Shown: piece after piece, positions 1 to 9,163 of the stretch
How the letters are laid out: each line of letters starts with the position of its first letter
How positions within the stretch are numbered: the first letter of the stretch is position 1
Origin: Sphingomonas sp. Leaf21
GTDB taxonomy: Bacteria > Pseudomonadota > Alphaproteobacteria > Sphingomonadales > Sphingomonadaceae
Direction of reading: 5' to 3'
NCBI RefSeq assembly: GCF_916858675.1
Contig: NZ_CAKASM010000006.1
Coordinates: forward strand, 1 to 64,000
Length of the DNA stretch: 64,000 bases
Notes under the pieces: generated by a model
Database searches by the model: none
What the model was told of the DNA's origin: nothing
What the model saw: only the letters and a program-made list of their open reading frames with translations
Translations under genes and position numbers: made by a program

Positions 1-478
1 ACGCCCCGACCGCCCATGACGAAAGGATGTCTATGGCAAGATAAAACCGCGGGGCTTGACCACCGCAACGAGAGAATACGCGCCAGCGACCCGGTCGATG
101 CTCTGTTCGGCATGGGCTGCGACTACTTTACCCATTTCCCCGATGTCGACCAAGGGGGCGATGCACCGTCGGCATCGACAAGATAGTGTTTCGCTCCCCG
201 GCAGCACCGGATGGAGCCATCCGAGAACGGCCGCCGGGTTTCCAGGGACCGATGCGACCACCATCGGCGATGGCCTCGTGCCGGTGCTTCGATGCCTGCA
301 TCGCTTGTAGCAGGCCCGTTGCCACATGCTTCGACTTTGCCTGCGCGACCACGCTGGTTCACGCGCTGGACACGGTGGACGCCGCGTCAATGTCCCCCGA
401 CACGTTCGTGCCGGCCCCAGCGAGGGTCTGATCGTGCGGCGGCGATGATGCGATCGTGGAGGCGGCCCGGAGGACAGG
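1..478. other. 478-bp stretch upstream of traG with no supported gene
   Basis: No reading frame here has convincing coding character. The longest minus-strand frame runs through the traG start and is rich in Arg, Pro and Ser, as expected for a shadow frame in GC-rich DNA. Short minus-strand pieces in different frames (around 60-250) look vaguely protein-like, which could mean a decayed gene, but I cannot assign a family. In related elements this position often carries relaxase or DNA-transfer genes; none is visible. Confidence 0.4.
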
Positions 479-2572
479 ATGTCCGGTCCCGGGCTGGAGA
501 CGCTCGTGACACCGACCAAGTTGCTTATCGGACAGATCCTCGTGGTGCTCGCGATCATCGTCGCGAGTATCTGGATCGCGACGCAATGGGCCGCTGCTCG
601 GCTCGCCTACCAGCCGCAGCTCGGCCCGCCCTGGTTCATCGCATTCGATCGTCCGATCTACCATCCGTGGTCGATCTTTCCATGGTGGTTCTCGTTCGAC
701 GCCTATGCGCCGGTCATCTTCGACGAGGCAGGCGCGATCGCTGCGGCCGGCGGCTTCCTGGGGTGCGGCGCCGCGGTCTTTGGATCGATCTGGCGGGCGC
801 GGCAGTCCAGCAACCTCACCACCTATGGCTCGGCTCGCTGGGCGACCCGCAAGGACGTCGCGGCGGCCCGACTGCTCGGTGATCGCGGCGTCGTCCTCGG
901 CCGGTTCGACGGTGACGATCTTCGCCACGACGGCCCCGAGCATGTCATGGCGTTCGCACCGACCCGTTCTGGCAAGGGGGTGGGCCTGGTCGTGCCGACG
1001 CTGCTCAGCTGGACCGGCTCGACGATCGTCCACGACATCAAGGGCGAGAACTGGCAACTGACCGCCGGCTGGCGCGCACGCTTCTCGCACTGCCTGCTGT
1101 TCAATCCGACCGATGCCCGCTCGGCGCGCTACAATCCGCTGCTCGAGGTGCGGCGCGGCGTGAACGAGGTCCGCGATGTCCAGAATATCGCCGATATCCT
1201 CGTCGACCCGGAAGGTGCGCTGGAGCGGCGCAACCATTGGGAAAAGACCAGCCATGCGCTGCTGGTCGGCGCGATCTTGCACGTCCTCTATGCCGAGGGA
1301 GAGAAGACGCTCGCCCGCGTCGCGACCGTCCTGTCCGATCCGCAGCGCAGCTTCGCTGAGACCCTGCGCCATATGATGGAGACCAACCATCTCGGCACCG
1401 ATGATGCGCCCAGCGTCCATCCCGTCGTCGCCTCTGCTGCCCGCGAACTGCTCAACAAGAGCGATAACGAACGCTCGGGCGTGCTGTCGACGGCGATGTC
1501 CTTTATCAGCCTCTATCGCGATCCAACCGTCGCGGCCGTCACAGCCGCGTCGGACTGGCGGATCGTCGACCTCGTGGAGGCGGCGCATCCCGTTTCCCTC
1601 TACCTCGTCGTACCGCCGTCCGACATCAGCCGCACCAAGCCGCTCGTGCGGCTGATCCTCAACCAGATCGGCCGCCGACTGACCGAGGAACTCCATGGCC
1701 TTGGCAAAGACGGCGAAACCGGTGCCGCCGGTTCCGGAAGCCGCCCCGAAAGCAGACGGCCTCTCTTGATGATGCTCGATGAATTCCCGGCGCTCGGGCG
1801 ACTCGATTTCTTCGAGACGAGCCTCGCCTTCCTGGCAGGCTATGGCGTGCGCGCCTTCCTGATCGCACAGAGCCTCAACCAGATCGAGAAGGCTTACGGC
1901 GAGCACAACGCCATCCTCGACAATTGCCATGTCCGCATCGCCTTCGCGACGAATGACGAACGGACGGCGAAGCGGATATCGGATGCGCTCGGCACCGCGA
2001 CCGAACAACGCGCGATGCGCAACTATGCGGGTCACCGGCTCGCGCCTTGGCTGGCCCATGTCATGGTCAGCCGGCAGGAGACCGCACGTGCCCTGCTGAC
2101 ACCCGGCGAGGTGATGCAGCTCGCGCCGACCGACGAGCTCTTGCTGATCTCGGGTCATCCGCCGATCCGGGCCAGGAAGCTGCGCTACTATGAGGACCGG
2201 CGCTACACTGCGCGCGTCCTTCCGCCGCCGACGCTCGATGCAGGCGGATATCGCGACGTGCCCGCCACCCGCCCCGACGACTGGGCCGGCCGGGTATGCG
2301 GAGCCGACCTGCGGCTTGCGGTTAGCACCGACGCTAGCAAAGACACGGAGGAAGCCGGTCTTGAACAGGCCCGGCTTCCTGCCCACGAGGTCGAGCCGGC
2401 CATGATGGTCGAGCCGGAGATCGCCGACCCACTTGGCCTCGGCGATGACGATGGCGATCAGGCGGCCGAGCGACGCGCGATGGACCGTGCCCAGCAGGTC
2501 GGCACCGCTCGCACGGTCTATGGCCTCGACGCCGCCTCGGGCCGCCCCGACGACCTGCAGCTGGGGATTTGA
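479..2572 (+). CDS. traG: TraG/VirD4-type conjugal transfer coupling protein
   Basis: This is the inner-membrane ATPase that links the relaxase-DNA complex to the type IV secretion channel during conjugation. The 697-residue protein has an N-terminal hydrophobic segment (about residues 15-38) and another around 80-105. The Walker A motif PTRSGKG lies at 161-167 and the Walker B motif LLMMLDEFPALG ends at about 440 (Asp434, Glu435). The later Gln-rich stretch (LIAQSLNQIEKAYG) is typical of TraG. Length matches the family. It ends 3 bp before the next gene and precedes trbB, the usual order in trb-type ICEs, so it was probably transcribed with them. The start follows an AGGACAGG-like site. Family assignment is secure; the symbol follows trb-system usage. 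Confidence 0.95.
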   Translation: MSGPGLETLVTPTKLLIGQILVVLAIIVASIWIATQWAAARLAYQPQLGPPWFIAFDRPIYHPWSIFPWWFSFDAYAPVIFDEAGAIAAAGGFLGCGAAVFGSIWRARQSSNLTTYGSARWATRKDVAAARLLGDRGVVLGRFDGDDLRHDGPEHVMAFAPTRSGKGVGLVVPTLLSWTGSTIVHDIKGENWQLTAGWRARFSHCLLFNPTDARSARYNPLLEVRRGVNEVRDVQNIADILVDPEGALERRNHWEKTSHALLVGAILHVLYAEGEKTLARVATVLSDPQRSFAETLRHMMETNHLGTDDAPSVHPVVASAARELLNKSDNERSGVLSTAMSFISLYRDPTVAAVTAASDWRIVDLVEAAHPVSLYLVVPPSDISRTKPLVRLILNQIGRRLTEELHGLGKDGETGAAGSGSRPESRRPLLMMLDEFPALGRLDFFETSLAFLAGYGVRAFLIAQSLNQIEKAYGEHNAILDNCHVRIAFATNDERTAKRISDALGTATEQRAMRNYAGHRLAPWLAHVMVSRQETARALLTPGEVMQLAPTDELLLISGHPPIRARKLRYYEDRRYTARVLPPPTLDAGGYRDVPATRPDDWAGRVCGADLRLAVSTDASKDTEEAGLEQARLPAHEVEPAMMVEPEIADPLGLGDDDGDQAAERRAMDRAQQVGTARTVYGLDAASGRPDDLQLGI

Positions 2573-2575
2573 GCG

Positions 2576-3019
2576 ATGGACAAGACGAGCGACAAGGTGC
2601 GCCATCAACTCTTTCTCCCGAGACCGCTGTCCGACCGGCTGGAGGCACTCGCGGCCAGGCCCGGCGCGACCAAGTCGGCGATCCTCGTCGATGCGGTGAC
2701 CGCCTGGCTCAACCGGCGCGGCGCCTCCGAGCTGGAGGACCGGTTCGCGATCCGGCTCGACCGGCTGACCCATGCGATTGGGCGGGTCGACCGGGACACC
2801 TATGTCATCCTCGAGACGCTGGCGCTGTTCATCCGGTTCGAGCTCTCGATCCAGACACCGCTCGCCGAGAACGATGCCGCCGGTCGCGCGCTCGGCGCCA
2901 AGCGCTTCGAGGCTTTCGTGACGCAGGTCGGGCGACAGGTCTCGACCGGACGCCGCTCGCTCGGCGGATCGCCGCAGGAAGCCGATACGATTCCTTCTAA
3001 GCGGGGAGGTGACCGATGA
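2576..3019 (+). CDS. CopG-like ribbon-helix-helix protein between traG and trbB
   Basis: The 147-residue protein begins with a segment (about residues 10-45) that resembles a ribbon-helix-helix DNA-binding fold, containing ATKSAILVDAVTAWLNRRG. The rest is helical and charged. CopG-like proteins are common between traG and trbB in trb-type elements and may regulate the transfer operon or assist DNA processing; the role here is inferred from position. It starts 3 bp after traG stops, and its stop overlaps the trbB start by 4 bp (ATGA), so translation is probably coupled. The target DNA cannot be read from the sequence. Confidence 0.85.
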   Translation: MDKTSDKVRHQLFLPRPLSDRLEALAARPGATKSAILVDAVTAWLNRRGASELEDRFAIRLDRLTHAIGRVDRDTYVILETLALFIRFELSIQTPLAENDAAGRALGAKRFEAFVTQVGRQVSTGRRSLGGSPQEADTIPSKRGGDR

Positions 3020-4020
3020 GCGCCCTGCTGTCCGCGGAGCGTCGCCGCCGGATGCTGATCACGGCGCTGGGGACCGACATCGCCGTGGCGATGCGGGATC
3101 CGCTGGTGGTCGAGATCATGGTCAATCCCGATGGTGCGCTGCGGCTCGACCGTCTCGGCGAGGGCCGGAGCGACACCGGGGTGCGGATGGCACCCGACCA
3201 AGTCGAGCGCATCGTCCGGCTGGTCGCCTCGCACGCCCGCGCCGAGGTCCATGCGGAGCACCCGATCATCTCGGCCGAGCTGCCGCCGCATGTCGAAGGC
3301 CATGCTGGCGAGCGGTTCGAGGGCGTGCTGCCGCCGGTGGCGCCGGCGCCCTGCTTCGCGATCCGCAAGGCCGCCACCAAGCTCCACACGCTCGACGACT
3401 ATGTCGCCGATGGGCTGATGTCCGCGATTCAGGCCGAGGCGCTGCGTGGCGCGGTTACCCGGCGCGACAATATCCTTGTCGCCGGCGGCACCAGCTCGGG
3501 CAAGACGACGCTCGCCAACGCGCTCCTGGCCGAGATGGCCGAGGAACGCTCGGGGCAGGACGCGCGTGTCATCCTGATCGAAGATACGCGCGAGCTACAA
3601 TGCCCGCTACCCGATACGGTGGCGCTGCGCACGCGCCCGCCGCAGGTGTCGATGACCCAGCTGGTGCGCTCGACGATGCGGCTGCGCCCCGACCGGATCA
3701 TCGTCGGCGAAGTCCGCGGCCCCGAGGCGCTCGACATGCTCAAGGCCTGGAACACCGGGCACCCAGGCGGGGTCGCGACGGTCCACGCCAACAGCGGACA
3801 AGCCGCGCTCTATCGGATCGAGCAGCTCTGCCAGGAAGCGGTCGTCAACGTGCCGCGCCAGCTCATCGCCGAGGCGATCGACCTCGTCGTCTTCATCGCC
3901 GGGCGCGGTGTCGACCGTCGCGTCTCGACCATCGCGCGTGTCGCCGGGCTCGACCCCGATACCGGCGCCTACACGCTCGCCGACCTGTCCCCGTTCAACC
4001 CGAAGGAGACCCGACCATGA
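3016..4020 (+). CDS. trbB: P-type conjugative transfer ATPase TrbB (VirB11 family)
   Basis: TrbB is a hexameric cytoplasmic secretion ATPase of the VirB11/GspE family that powers assembly of the conjugative pilus and channel. The 334-residue protein has the Walker A motif GGTSSGKTT at 157-165, a following acidic box (LIEDTRELQ), and the Walker B-like segment RPDRIIVGEVRGPEALD. The HPGGVATVHANS stretch is the conserved His box. The length is normal. A strong ribosome binding site (GGGGAGGTGA) precedes the ATG, which overlaps the upstream stop by 4 bp. It is the first gene of trbBCDE. Confidence 0.97.
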   Translation: MSALLSAERRRRMLITALGTDIAVAMRDPLVVEIMVNPDGALRLDRLGEGRSDTGVRMAPDQVERIVRLVASHARAEVHAEHPIISAELPPHVEGHAGERFEGVLPPVAPAPCFAIRKAATKLHTLDDYVADGLMSAIQAEALRGAVTRRDNILVAGGTSSGKTTLANALLAEMAEERSGQDARVILIEDTRELQCPLPDTVALRTRPPQVSMTQLVRSTMRLRPDRIIVGEVRGPEALDMLKAWNTGHPGGVATVHANSGQAALYRIEQLCQEAVVNVPRQLIAEAIDLVVFIAGRGVDRRVSTIARVAGLDPDTGAYTLADLSPFNPKETRP

Positions 4021-4358
4021 CCCGTCTTTCCATCACGCGCCCGACCGCTCGGCGGAATCTCATCGCCGGTGCAGCGATCGGCCTCGCCCTGACCTTCGCG
4101 ACCCAGGTCCAGGCGGCCGGCTCGGGCATGCCGTGGGAGGAACCGCTGCAACAGGTGCTCGAGTCCGTGCAGGGGCCGGTCGCCAAGATCGTCGCGGTGA
4201 TCATCATCATAACGACGGGGCTGACGCTGGCGTTCGGCGAAACCGCAGGTGGGTTCCGGCGCCTCATCCAGATCGTCTTCGGCCTGTCGATCGCGTTCGC
4301 CGCGTCGAGCTTCTTCCTGTCCTTCTTCAGCTTCGGCGGCGGGGCGCTGGTCGCATGA
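4017..4358 (+). CDS. trbC: TrbC/VirB2-type pilin
   Basis: This is the predicted major subunit of the conjugative pilus, 113 residues. It has an N-terminal signal region ending near ATQVQAA (about residues 25-32) and then two hydrophobic helices (about 57-75 and 85-108) separated by a short polar loop, the normal VirB2/TrbC layout. In the IncP system TrbC is processed and cyclised; whether that happens here cannot be read. The ATG overlaps the trbB stop (ATGA) and its own stop overlaps the trbD start. A longer open frame continues upstream, but that part is a shadow of trbB. Confidence 0.93.
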   Translation: MTRLSITRPTARRNLIAGAAIGLALTFATQVQAAGSGMPWEEPLQQVLESVQGPVAKIVAVIIIITTGLTLAFGETAGGFRRLIQIVFGLSIAFAASSFFLSFFSFGGGALVA

Positions 4359-4639
4359 CCGCCCCGGCGACCGATACCGGTCGGCACCTCGATGGCTTCG
4401 AGGTGCCGATCCATCATTCGCTCGGCGCGCCGCTGCTACTCGGCGGCGCGCCCCGCGGGCTCGCGATTATCAACGGGACACTGGCCGCCGCGGTCGGCCT
4501 CGGCCTCCAGCAATGGGCGGCCGGGGTGCTGCTCTGGGCCGTCGGCCACAGCGCCGCGGTGATGGCGGCGCGCCGCGATCCCGACTTCGCGCCGGTCCTG
4601 CTCCGTCACATCCGCCAGAAGGGATATCTCGCATGCTGA
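4355..4639 (+). CDS. trbD: Conjugal transfer protein TrbD (VirB3-like)
   Basis: A 94-residue inner-membrane protein of the VirB3/TrbD family that helps assemble the pilus with the TrbE ATPase. It opens with a polar segment containing FEVPIHHSLGAPLLLGG, typical of TrbD, followed by two hydrophobic stretches (about 38-50 and 53-70) and a C-terminal RRDPDFAPVLLRHI segment. The start overlaps the trbC stop by 4 bp. The spacing to trbE is 10 bp. Confidence 0.94.
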   Translation: MTAPATDTGRHLDGFEVPIHHSLGAPLLLGGAPRGLAIINGTLAAAVGLGLQQWAAGVLLWAVGHSAAVMAARRDPDFAPVLLRHIRQKGYLAC

Positions 4640-4649
4640 GCCAGATGGC

Positions 4650-7115
4650 ATGATGTACCTCGGCGAATATCGCGACCGTGCCGAGCGGCTCGCCGATCAC
4701 CTGCCTTGGGCGGCGCTGGTCGCCCCGGGCGTGGTGCTGAACAAGGACGGCAGCTTCCTGCGGGTGCTCGCCTTCCGCGGCCCCGATCTCGAATCCGCCA
4801 CCGAGGCCGAGCTGGTCGGCGCCTGCGCACGGGCGAACAACGCGCTCAAGCGTCTGGGCAGCGGCTGGGCTTTGTTCTTCGACGCCGAGCGGCGCGAGGC
4901 CCTGGCCTATCCCGACAGCGACTTTCCCGACCCGGCGAGCTGGCTCGTCGATCGCGAGCGCCGGGCGGCGTTCGAGGCCGCGGGCACGCATTTCGAGAGC
5001 CGCTATCACCTGACACTGACCTGGCTGCCACCGGCGGACACGGCGGACCGTGCCGGGCGGAGCCTAGTCGAGCGCCCCGACAGCGACCGGGAGCGCGACT
5101 GGCGGGGTACGCTCGCTTCGTTCGTCGCGGAGACCGATCGCGTGCTCGACCTGCTGTCGGGCGTCATGGCGTCGGTGCGTCCGCTCGACGACCGCGAGAC
5201 GCTGACCTTCCTACATGGCACCGTCTCCGACCGGCGCCATCCTGTCGCGGTCCCTGAGACGCCGATGTATCTCGACGGCCTCCTCGCCGACACGCCGGTC
5301 ATCGGCGGGCTGGAGCCCAGGCTCGGGCAAATGCATGTGCGCACGCTGACGGTGCTCGGCTTTCCGAATCTCAGCCGCCCTGGCATCCTCGACGCGCTCA
5401 ACCACCAGGATTTCGGCTATCGCTGGGTCACGCGCTTCATCGCGCTCGACAAGACTCAGGCGACTAGGACGCTCACTTCGCTTCGGCGCCAATGGTTCAA
5501 CAAGCGCAAGTCGATCACTGCGCTGCTGCGCGAGGTGATGTACAACACCCCGGCGCAGCTGCTCGACAGCGATGCCGACAACAAGGTCGCCGATGCCGAC
5601 CAGGCGCTTCAGGTGCTCGGCGGCGACCATGTCGCCTTCGGCTATTTGACGACGACGATCACGGTCAGTGACCGCGATCAGGCAGCAGTCGAGGACAAGG
5701 TTCGCGCGGTCGAGCGGATCGTCAACGGACTCGGCTTCACCGCCAAGCGCGAGACGGTGAATGCGGTCGAGGCCTGGCTGTCGTCCTTGCCGGGCCACGC
5801 CTATGCCAATGTCCGGCAGCCGCTGGTGCACACGCTCAACCTCGCGCATTTGATGCCGCTTTCCTCCGTCTGGGCCGGCCCGGCCGGCAACGACCATCTC
5901 GCCGCGGTCACGGGCCAGGAAGCGCCGCCGCTGCTCGTCGCCAAGACCGCCGGATCGACGCCGTTTCGGTTGTCGACCCATGTCGGCGATGTCGGGCACA
6001 TGATGGTGGTCGGGCCGACGGGCGCCGGCAAGTCGGTGCTTCTGAACCTGATCGCGCTCCAGTTCCGCCGCTATCGCCAAGCCCAGGTCTATATCTTCGA
6101 CAAGGGCAACAGCGCGCGTGCGTCGGTGCTGGCGATGGGCGGGGCGCACCATGCGCTGGGCGCGGCGGAGGCGGACGGCACGACGCTCGCTTTCCAACCG
6201 CTCGCCGATATCGACGATGCCGCTGAACGAGGCTGGGCCGCCGAATGGATCGCGGCGCTGCTGGCGCACGAGGGCGTGCCGGTTACCCCTGACGTAAAGG
6301 ACGCAATCTGGACTGCGCTCGGCAGCCTTGCCTCCGCCCCGCGTGACGAGCGGACCATGACCGGCATCGCACTGCTACTCCAGTCCAACGCGCTGCGCCT
6401 TGCGCTCCAGCCCTACACGCTCGAGGGACCGTACGGCCGATTGCTCGACGCGGCCGAGCAGCAACTCGACCTTGCCGATGTCCAATGCTTCGAGACCGAG
6501 GCGCTGATGGGCCAGGCCAGCGCGGTCGCGCCGGTGCTGACCTATCTCTTCCACCGGCTGGAGGCGCGGTTCGACGGGCGCCCGACGCTGCTGGTCCTCG
6601 ACGAGGCGTGGATCTTCCTCGACCACCCGCTGTTCGCCGCGCGTATCCGCGAATGGCTGAAGGTGCTGCGCAAGAAGAATGTCGCGGTCGTCTTCGCAAC
6701 GCAGAGCCTCGCCGATATCGCGGGCTCGGCTATCGCGCCCGCGATCATCGAAAGCTGCCCGCAGCGGATCCTGCTGCCCAACGACCGGGCGGTCGAACCG
6801 CAGGGCCATGACATCTACGCGCGCTTCGGCCTCAACGACCGACAGGTCGAGCTGATCGCCCGGGCGATCCCCAAGCGCCATTATTACCTGCAGTCTGCGC
6901 GCGGGAACCGGCTGTTCGAACTGGGGCTTGGTCCCATCGCACTCGCGCTTTGCGGCGCGTCGAACCCGGCGACGCAGAAGCGGATCAATGCTGTGCTCGC
7001 CGAACATGGCCGCGATGGCTTCGCCAGTGCCTTCCTTCGCGACGCTGGCCTTGATTGGGCGGCCGACCTCATGGCCGATGCCCCGCAGCCGGAACCTAGC
7101 GGAGCATCACTCTAG
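4650..7115 (+). CDS. trbE: Conjugal transfer ATPase TrbE (VirB4 family)
   Basis: TrbE is the large VirB4-type ATPase at the cytoplasmic base of the secretion channel. The protein has 821 residues, normal for the family. The N terminus LGEYRDRAERLADHLPWAAL is characteristic. Walker A GPTGAGKS is at 455-462, and the Walker B segment LLVLDEAWIF has Asp651-Glu652. The FATQSLADI motif and the C-terminal PNDRAVEP region are also typical. Two adjacent ATG codons (4650 and 4653) are possible starts. The trb operon is interrupted after this gene: the next 3.3 kb are cargo before trbJ resumes. Confidence 0.97.
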   Translation: MMYLGEYRDRAERLADHLPWAALVAPGVVLNKDGSFLRVLAFRGPDLESATEAELVGACARANNALKRLGSGWALFFDAERREALAYPDSDFPDPASWLVDRERRAAFEAAGTHFESRYHLTLTWLPPADTADRAGRSLVERPDSDRERDWRGTLASFVAETDRVLDLLSGVMASVRPLDDRETLTFLHGTVSDRRHPVAVPETPMYLDGLLADTPVIGGLEPRLGQMHVRTLTVLGFPNLSRPGILDALNHQDFGYRWVTRFIALDKTQATRTLTSLRRQWFNKRKSITALLREVMYNTPAQLLDSDADNKVADADQALQVLGGDHVAFGYLTTTITVSDRDQAAVEDKVRAVERIVNGLGFTAKRETVNAVEAWLSSLPGHAYANVRQPLVHTLNLAHLMPLSSVWAGPAGNDHLAAVTGQEAPPLLVAKTAGSTPFRLSTHVGDVGHMMVVGPTGAGKSVLLNLIALQFRRYRQAQVYIFDKGNSARASVLAMGGAHHALGAAEADGTTLAFQPLADIDDAAERGWAAEWIAALLAHEGVPVTPDVKDAIWTALGSLASAPRDERTMTGIALLLQSNALRLALQPYTLEGPYGRLLDAAEQQLDLADVQCFETEALMGQASAVAPVLTYLFHRLEARFDGRPTLLVLDEAWIFLDHPLFAARIREWLKVLRKKNVAVVFATQSLADIAGSAIAPAIIESCPQRILLPNDRAVEPQGHDIYARFGLNDRQVELIARAIPKRHYYLQSARGNRLFELGLGPIALALCGASNPATQKRINAVLAEHGRDGFASAFLRDAGLDWAADLMADAPQPEPSGASL

Positions 7116-7174
7116 CGATGCAGAACCACGCGACGCCTGCTGCGGTCACAGCTAGGCTGCCTCGGTCTGAGATC

Positions 7175-7197
7175 ATCGTGCATTCGAGATGCACGAT
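7175..7197. promoter_or_regulatory. 9-bp inverted repeat upstream of hipBA-like pair
   Basis: The arms ATCGTGCAT and ATGCACGAT are perfect inverted repeats around a 5-base spacer. The site lies 60 bp after trbE and about 200 bp before the antitoxin start, in DNA that is more AT-rich than its surroundings. There is no T-run, so a regulator-binding site fits better than a terminator. Which protein binds is not shown. Confidence 0.45.
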
Positions 7198-7266
7198 AAT
7201 GGCAAAAATCGATCGCCTTGGGCCTTTCTACCGCGAACAACGAGCCGTTGGCGATGGGACATGATC

Positions 7267-7313
7267 GATGGATGCATCCATCATTAACAGCATTACTGAT
7301 GGATGCATGCAGC
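7267..7313. promoter_or_regulatory. Tandem GATGGATGCATCCATC operator-like palindromes
   Basis: A perfect 16-bp palindrome, GATGGATGCATCCATC, spans 7267-7282. A second copy, GATGGATGCATGCAGC, spans 7298-7313 and matches 13 of 16 positions. The start-to-start distance is 31 bp, about three helical turns, so two dimers could bind on one face. They precede the HTH antitoxin gene, and type II antitoxins usually autorepress through such sites, so autoregulation is the likely role. A TTGACA hexamer at 7321-7326 could be a -35 box, but no good -10 box lies at the right distance. Confidence 0.6.
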
Positions 7314-7397
7314 ATAACGATTGACAATGGACGTTTGAGAGTGCATTTGCCGGATACATCACGCGTTAACCCGCCTGATGCCGGATGGGTGCCACAG

Positions 7398-7736
7398 ATG
7401 CCTGCTTCAAAGAAGCGCAGTTACGCACGCTATACGATTGCCGCGGTAGAGCTTCTCGGCCTGCTGGTGCAGGTCGAGCGCAAGTCGCGCAGGATGACCG
7501 CGCAAGACATGGCGGACCGCCTCGGCGTCGACCGCAGCACCTTGCATCGGCTCGAACAGGGGGACCCGAAGGTCGAACTGGGACTTGCCTTCGAGGCGTG
7601 TGCCATCCTCGGCATTCCGCTGTTCGAAGAGGATGCACGAGGGGTGTCGATGCGGCTCGACGAAGCGGGCAAGCGCCTCGCACTGCTGCCTCGCCGCGTG
7701 CGGCCGAAGCCGTTGAGCATCAGCGATGACTTCTAA
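7398..7736 (+). CDS. HipB-like Xre-family antitoxin
   Basis: A 112-residue protein with a helix-turn-helix around residues 34-58 (MTAQDMADRLGVDRSTLHRL), typical of Xre/HipB antitoxins. It is predicted to neutralise the adjacent HipA-like kinase and repress its own promoter. The open frame extends upstream to 7218, but that part overlaps the operator palindromes and lacks family resemblance, so the ATG at 7398 (MPASKKRSYARYTI) is chosen. The stop overlaps the hipA start by 11 bp, as expected for a coupled toxin-antitoxin pair. It lies inside the trb operon, between trbE and trbJ. Confidence 0.85.
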   Translation: MPASKKRSYARYTIAAVELLGLLVQVERKSRRMTAQDMADRLGVDRSTLHRLEQGDPKVELGLAFEACAILGIPLFEEDARGVSMRLDEAGKRLALLPRRVRPKPLSISDDF

Positions 7737-9035
7737 GCTGCCCCATCCGCGCGAGGCCTTTGTCTGGACCTGGCTTCCCGGAGCCACGAAGCCGGTCGTT
7801 GCTGGCTGGCTGGTATCCGACGGCGAGCGTATCCAGTTCATGTATGGCCGTTCGTATCGCGAGCGGACCGACGCCATCCCGCTTTATATGCCGGAACTCC
7901 CGCTCGTGGGCGAACCCATCGCACCCCTCGGCACACTTGCGATGGCGAGCGCGATCCGCGACGGCGCCCCTGACGCCTGGGGACGGCGTGTCATCCTCAA
8001 CAGGACCTTCGGGGTCAAGGGCGACGACCTTGACGGGATCGAGCTGGACGAGCTGGTCTTCCTGCTCGAATCCGGCTCGGACCGGATCGGCGCCCTGGAT
8101 TTCCAGACGTCTGCAACAGCATATGCTCCACGCGGCGGCAGGTACGCGACCGTCGAGGAACTGCTCGCGTCTGCGGAGAAGGTCGAGAAGAATCTGCCGC
8201 TCACGCTGGAGCTCGACCAGGCCCTCCATCATGGCAGTTCGATCGGCGGTGCCCGTCCCAAGGCGCTGCTCACGGATGGGGGGCAGAAATATGTCGCCAA
8301 ATTCTCCAGCAGCGGCGACACCTATTCGGTCGTGAAGGGTGAATATATCGCGTGCGCCTGGCCGCGCTCGCTGGGCTGTCGGTCGCGCCGGTCCGGCTGA
8401 TCCATGCTGCGGGCAAGGATGTGCTTCTGGTCGAGCGGTTCGATCGCGTGCCGACTGGGAATGACTGGCACCGCCGGGCGATGGTATCGGCGCTCACCAT
8501 CCTTGAGCTCGACGAGATGCAGGCGCGCTATGCGAGCTATCAGGATCTTGCCGAGAAGATACGCTTCCGCTTCATCGATCCGACCGCGACCCTGCACGAG
8601 CTGTTCGCGCGGCTGACGTTCAACATCCTCGTCGGCAATGTCGACGATCATGCGCGCAACCACGCCGCGTTCTGGGATGGGGCGCAGCTCGCCCTGACGC
8701 CCGCCTACGACATTTGCCCACAGGCGCGAGCCGGCGAGGAAGCCAGCCAAGCGATGCTGATTGTGGGCCAGCACCGCTCGAGCCAGATCGCCACCTGCCT
8801 GGCCGCCGCCGGCGACTTCCATATGACGTCCGACCAGGCCATCGCGATCGTGTCCAGGCAGATCGAGACCATTGGCGCGCAATGGCTCGCGCTGTGCGAC
8901 GAGTCGAGCCTGGGACCGGTGGACAGGGCGCTGTTCTGGGGACGGCAATTCCTCAATCCCTTTGCCTTCTACGAGCTTGAAGGGCCGGCGGCCGTACTCG
9001 CGGAGCGCGCCGCCACGATCCGCGGCCAAGTCTGA
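7726..9035 (+). pseudogene. HipA-family serine/threonine kinase toxin, broken by a one-base frameshift
   Basis: HipA toxins phosphorylate translation-related targets such as glutamyl-tRNA synthetase. Here the gene is in two overlapping frames: 7726-8400, with the N-terminal subdomain and the SIGGARPK loop (residues 172-179), and about 8352-9035, with the kinase core containing NVDDHARNH and TPAYDI. Joining VKGEYIA to RLAALAGLSVAPV by restoring one base near 8352-8353 rebuilds a continuous HipA of normal size (about 436 residues). A missing A of an original ATG codon explains it. The break falls inside the kinase, unlike the split in HipBST systems, so two functional proteins are unlikely. It could also be a sequencing error or an assembly error. 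Upstream is the hipB-like antitoxin. Confidence 0.8.
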
Positions 9036-9163
9036 ACCGATCGCGATTGGTCGCCTGCTACCGCTCGGCTAAACTGCAACGAAGACGAGAAGGACGTGAG
9101 CACGGAGCCGTCGTCCGCAGGACCGCGGCGGCGGCAAGGGCAGTCAGCATGACCTTGGTCCTG

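Noticed and set aside
359..2773. Very long minus-strand frame opposite traG, and similar long frames opposite gdh (20756-24619), ydbH (57234-60335) and ABC-F (37934-39868)
   Set aside because: High-GC antisense shadows of well-supported genes; rich in Arg, Gly and Asp with no domains.
7321..7326. TTGACA as -35 box for hipB
   Set aside because: No acceptable -10 hexamer 16-18 bp downstream, so not listed as a promoter.
7218..7397. Longer start of the hipB-like gene at 7218
   Set aside because: The added 60 residues run through the operator palindromes and lack family resemblance.
8352..9035. Second half of the broken hipA as a separate HipT-like toxin
   Set aside because: The break is within the kinase after the activation loop, whereas HipS/HipT systems split off only the small N-terminal domain.
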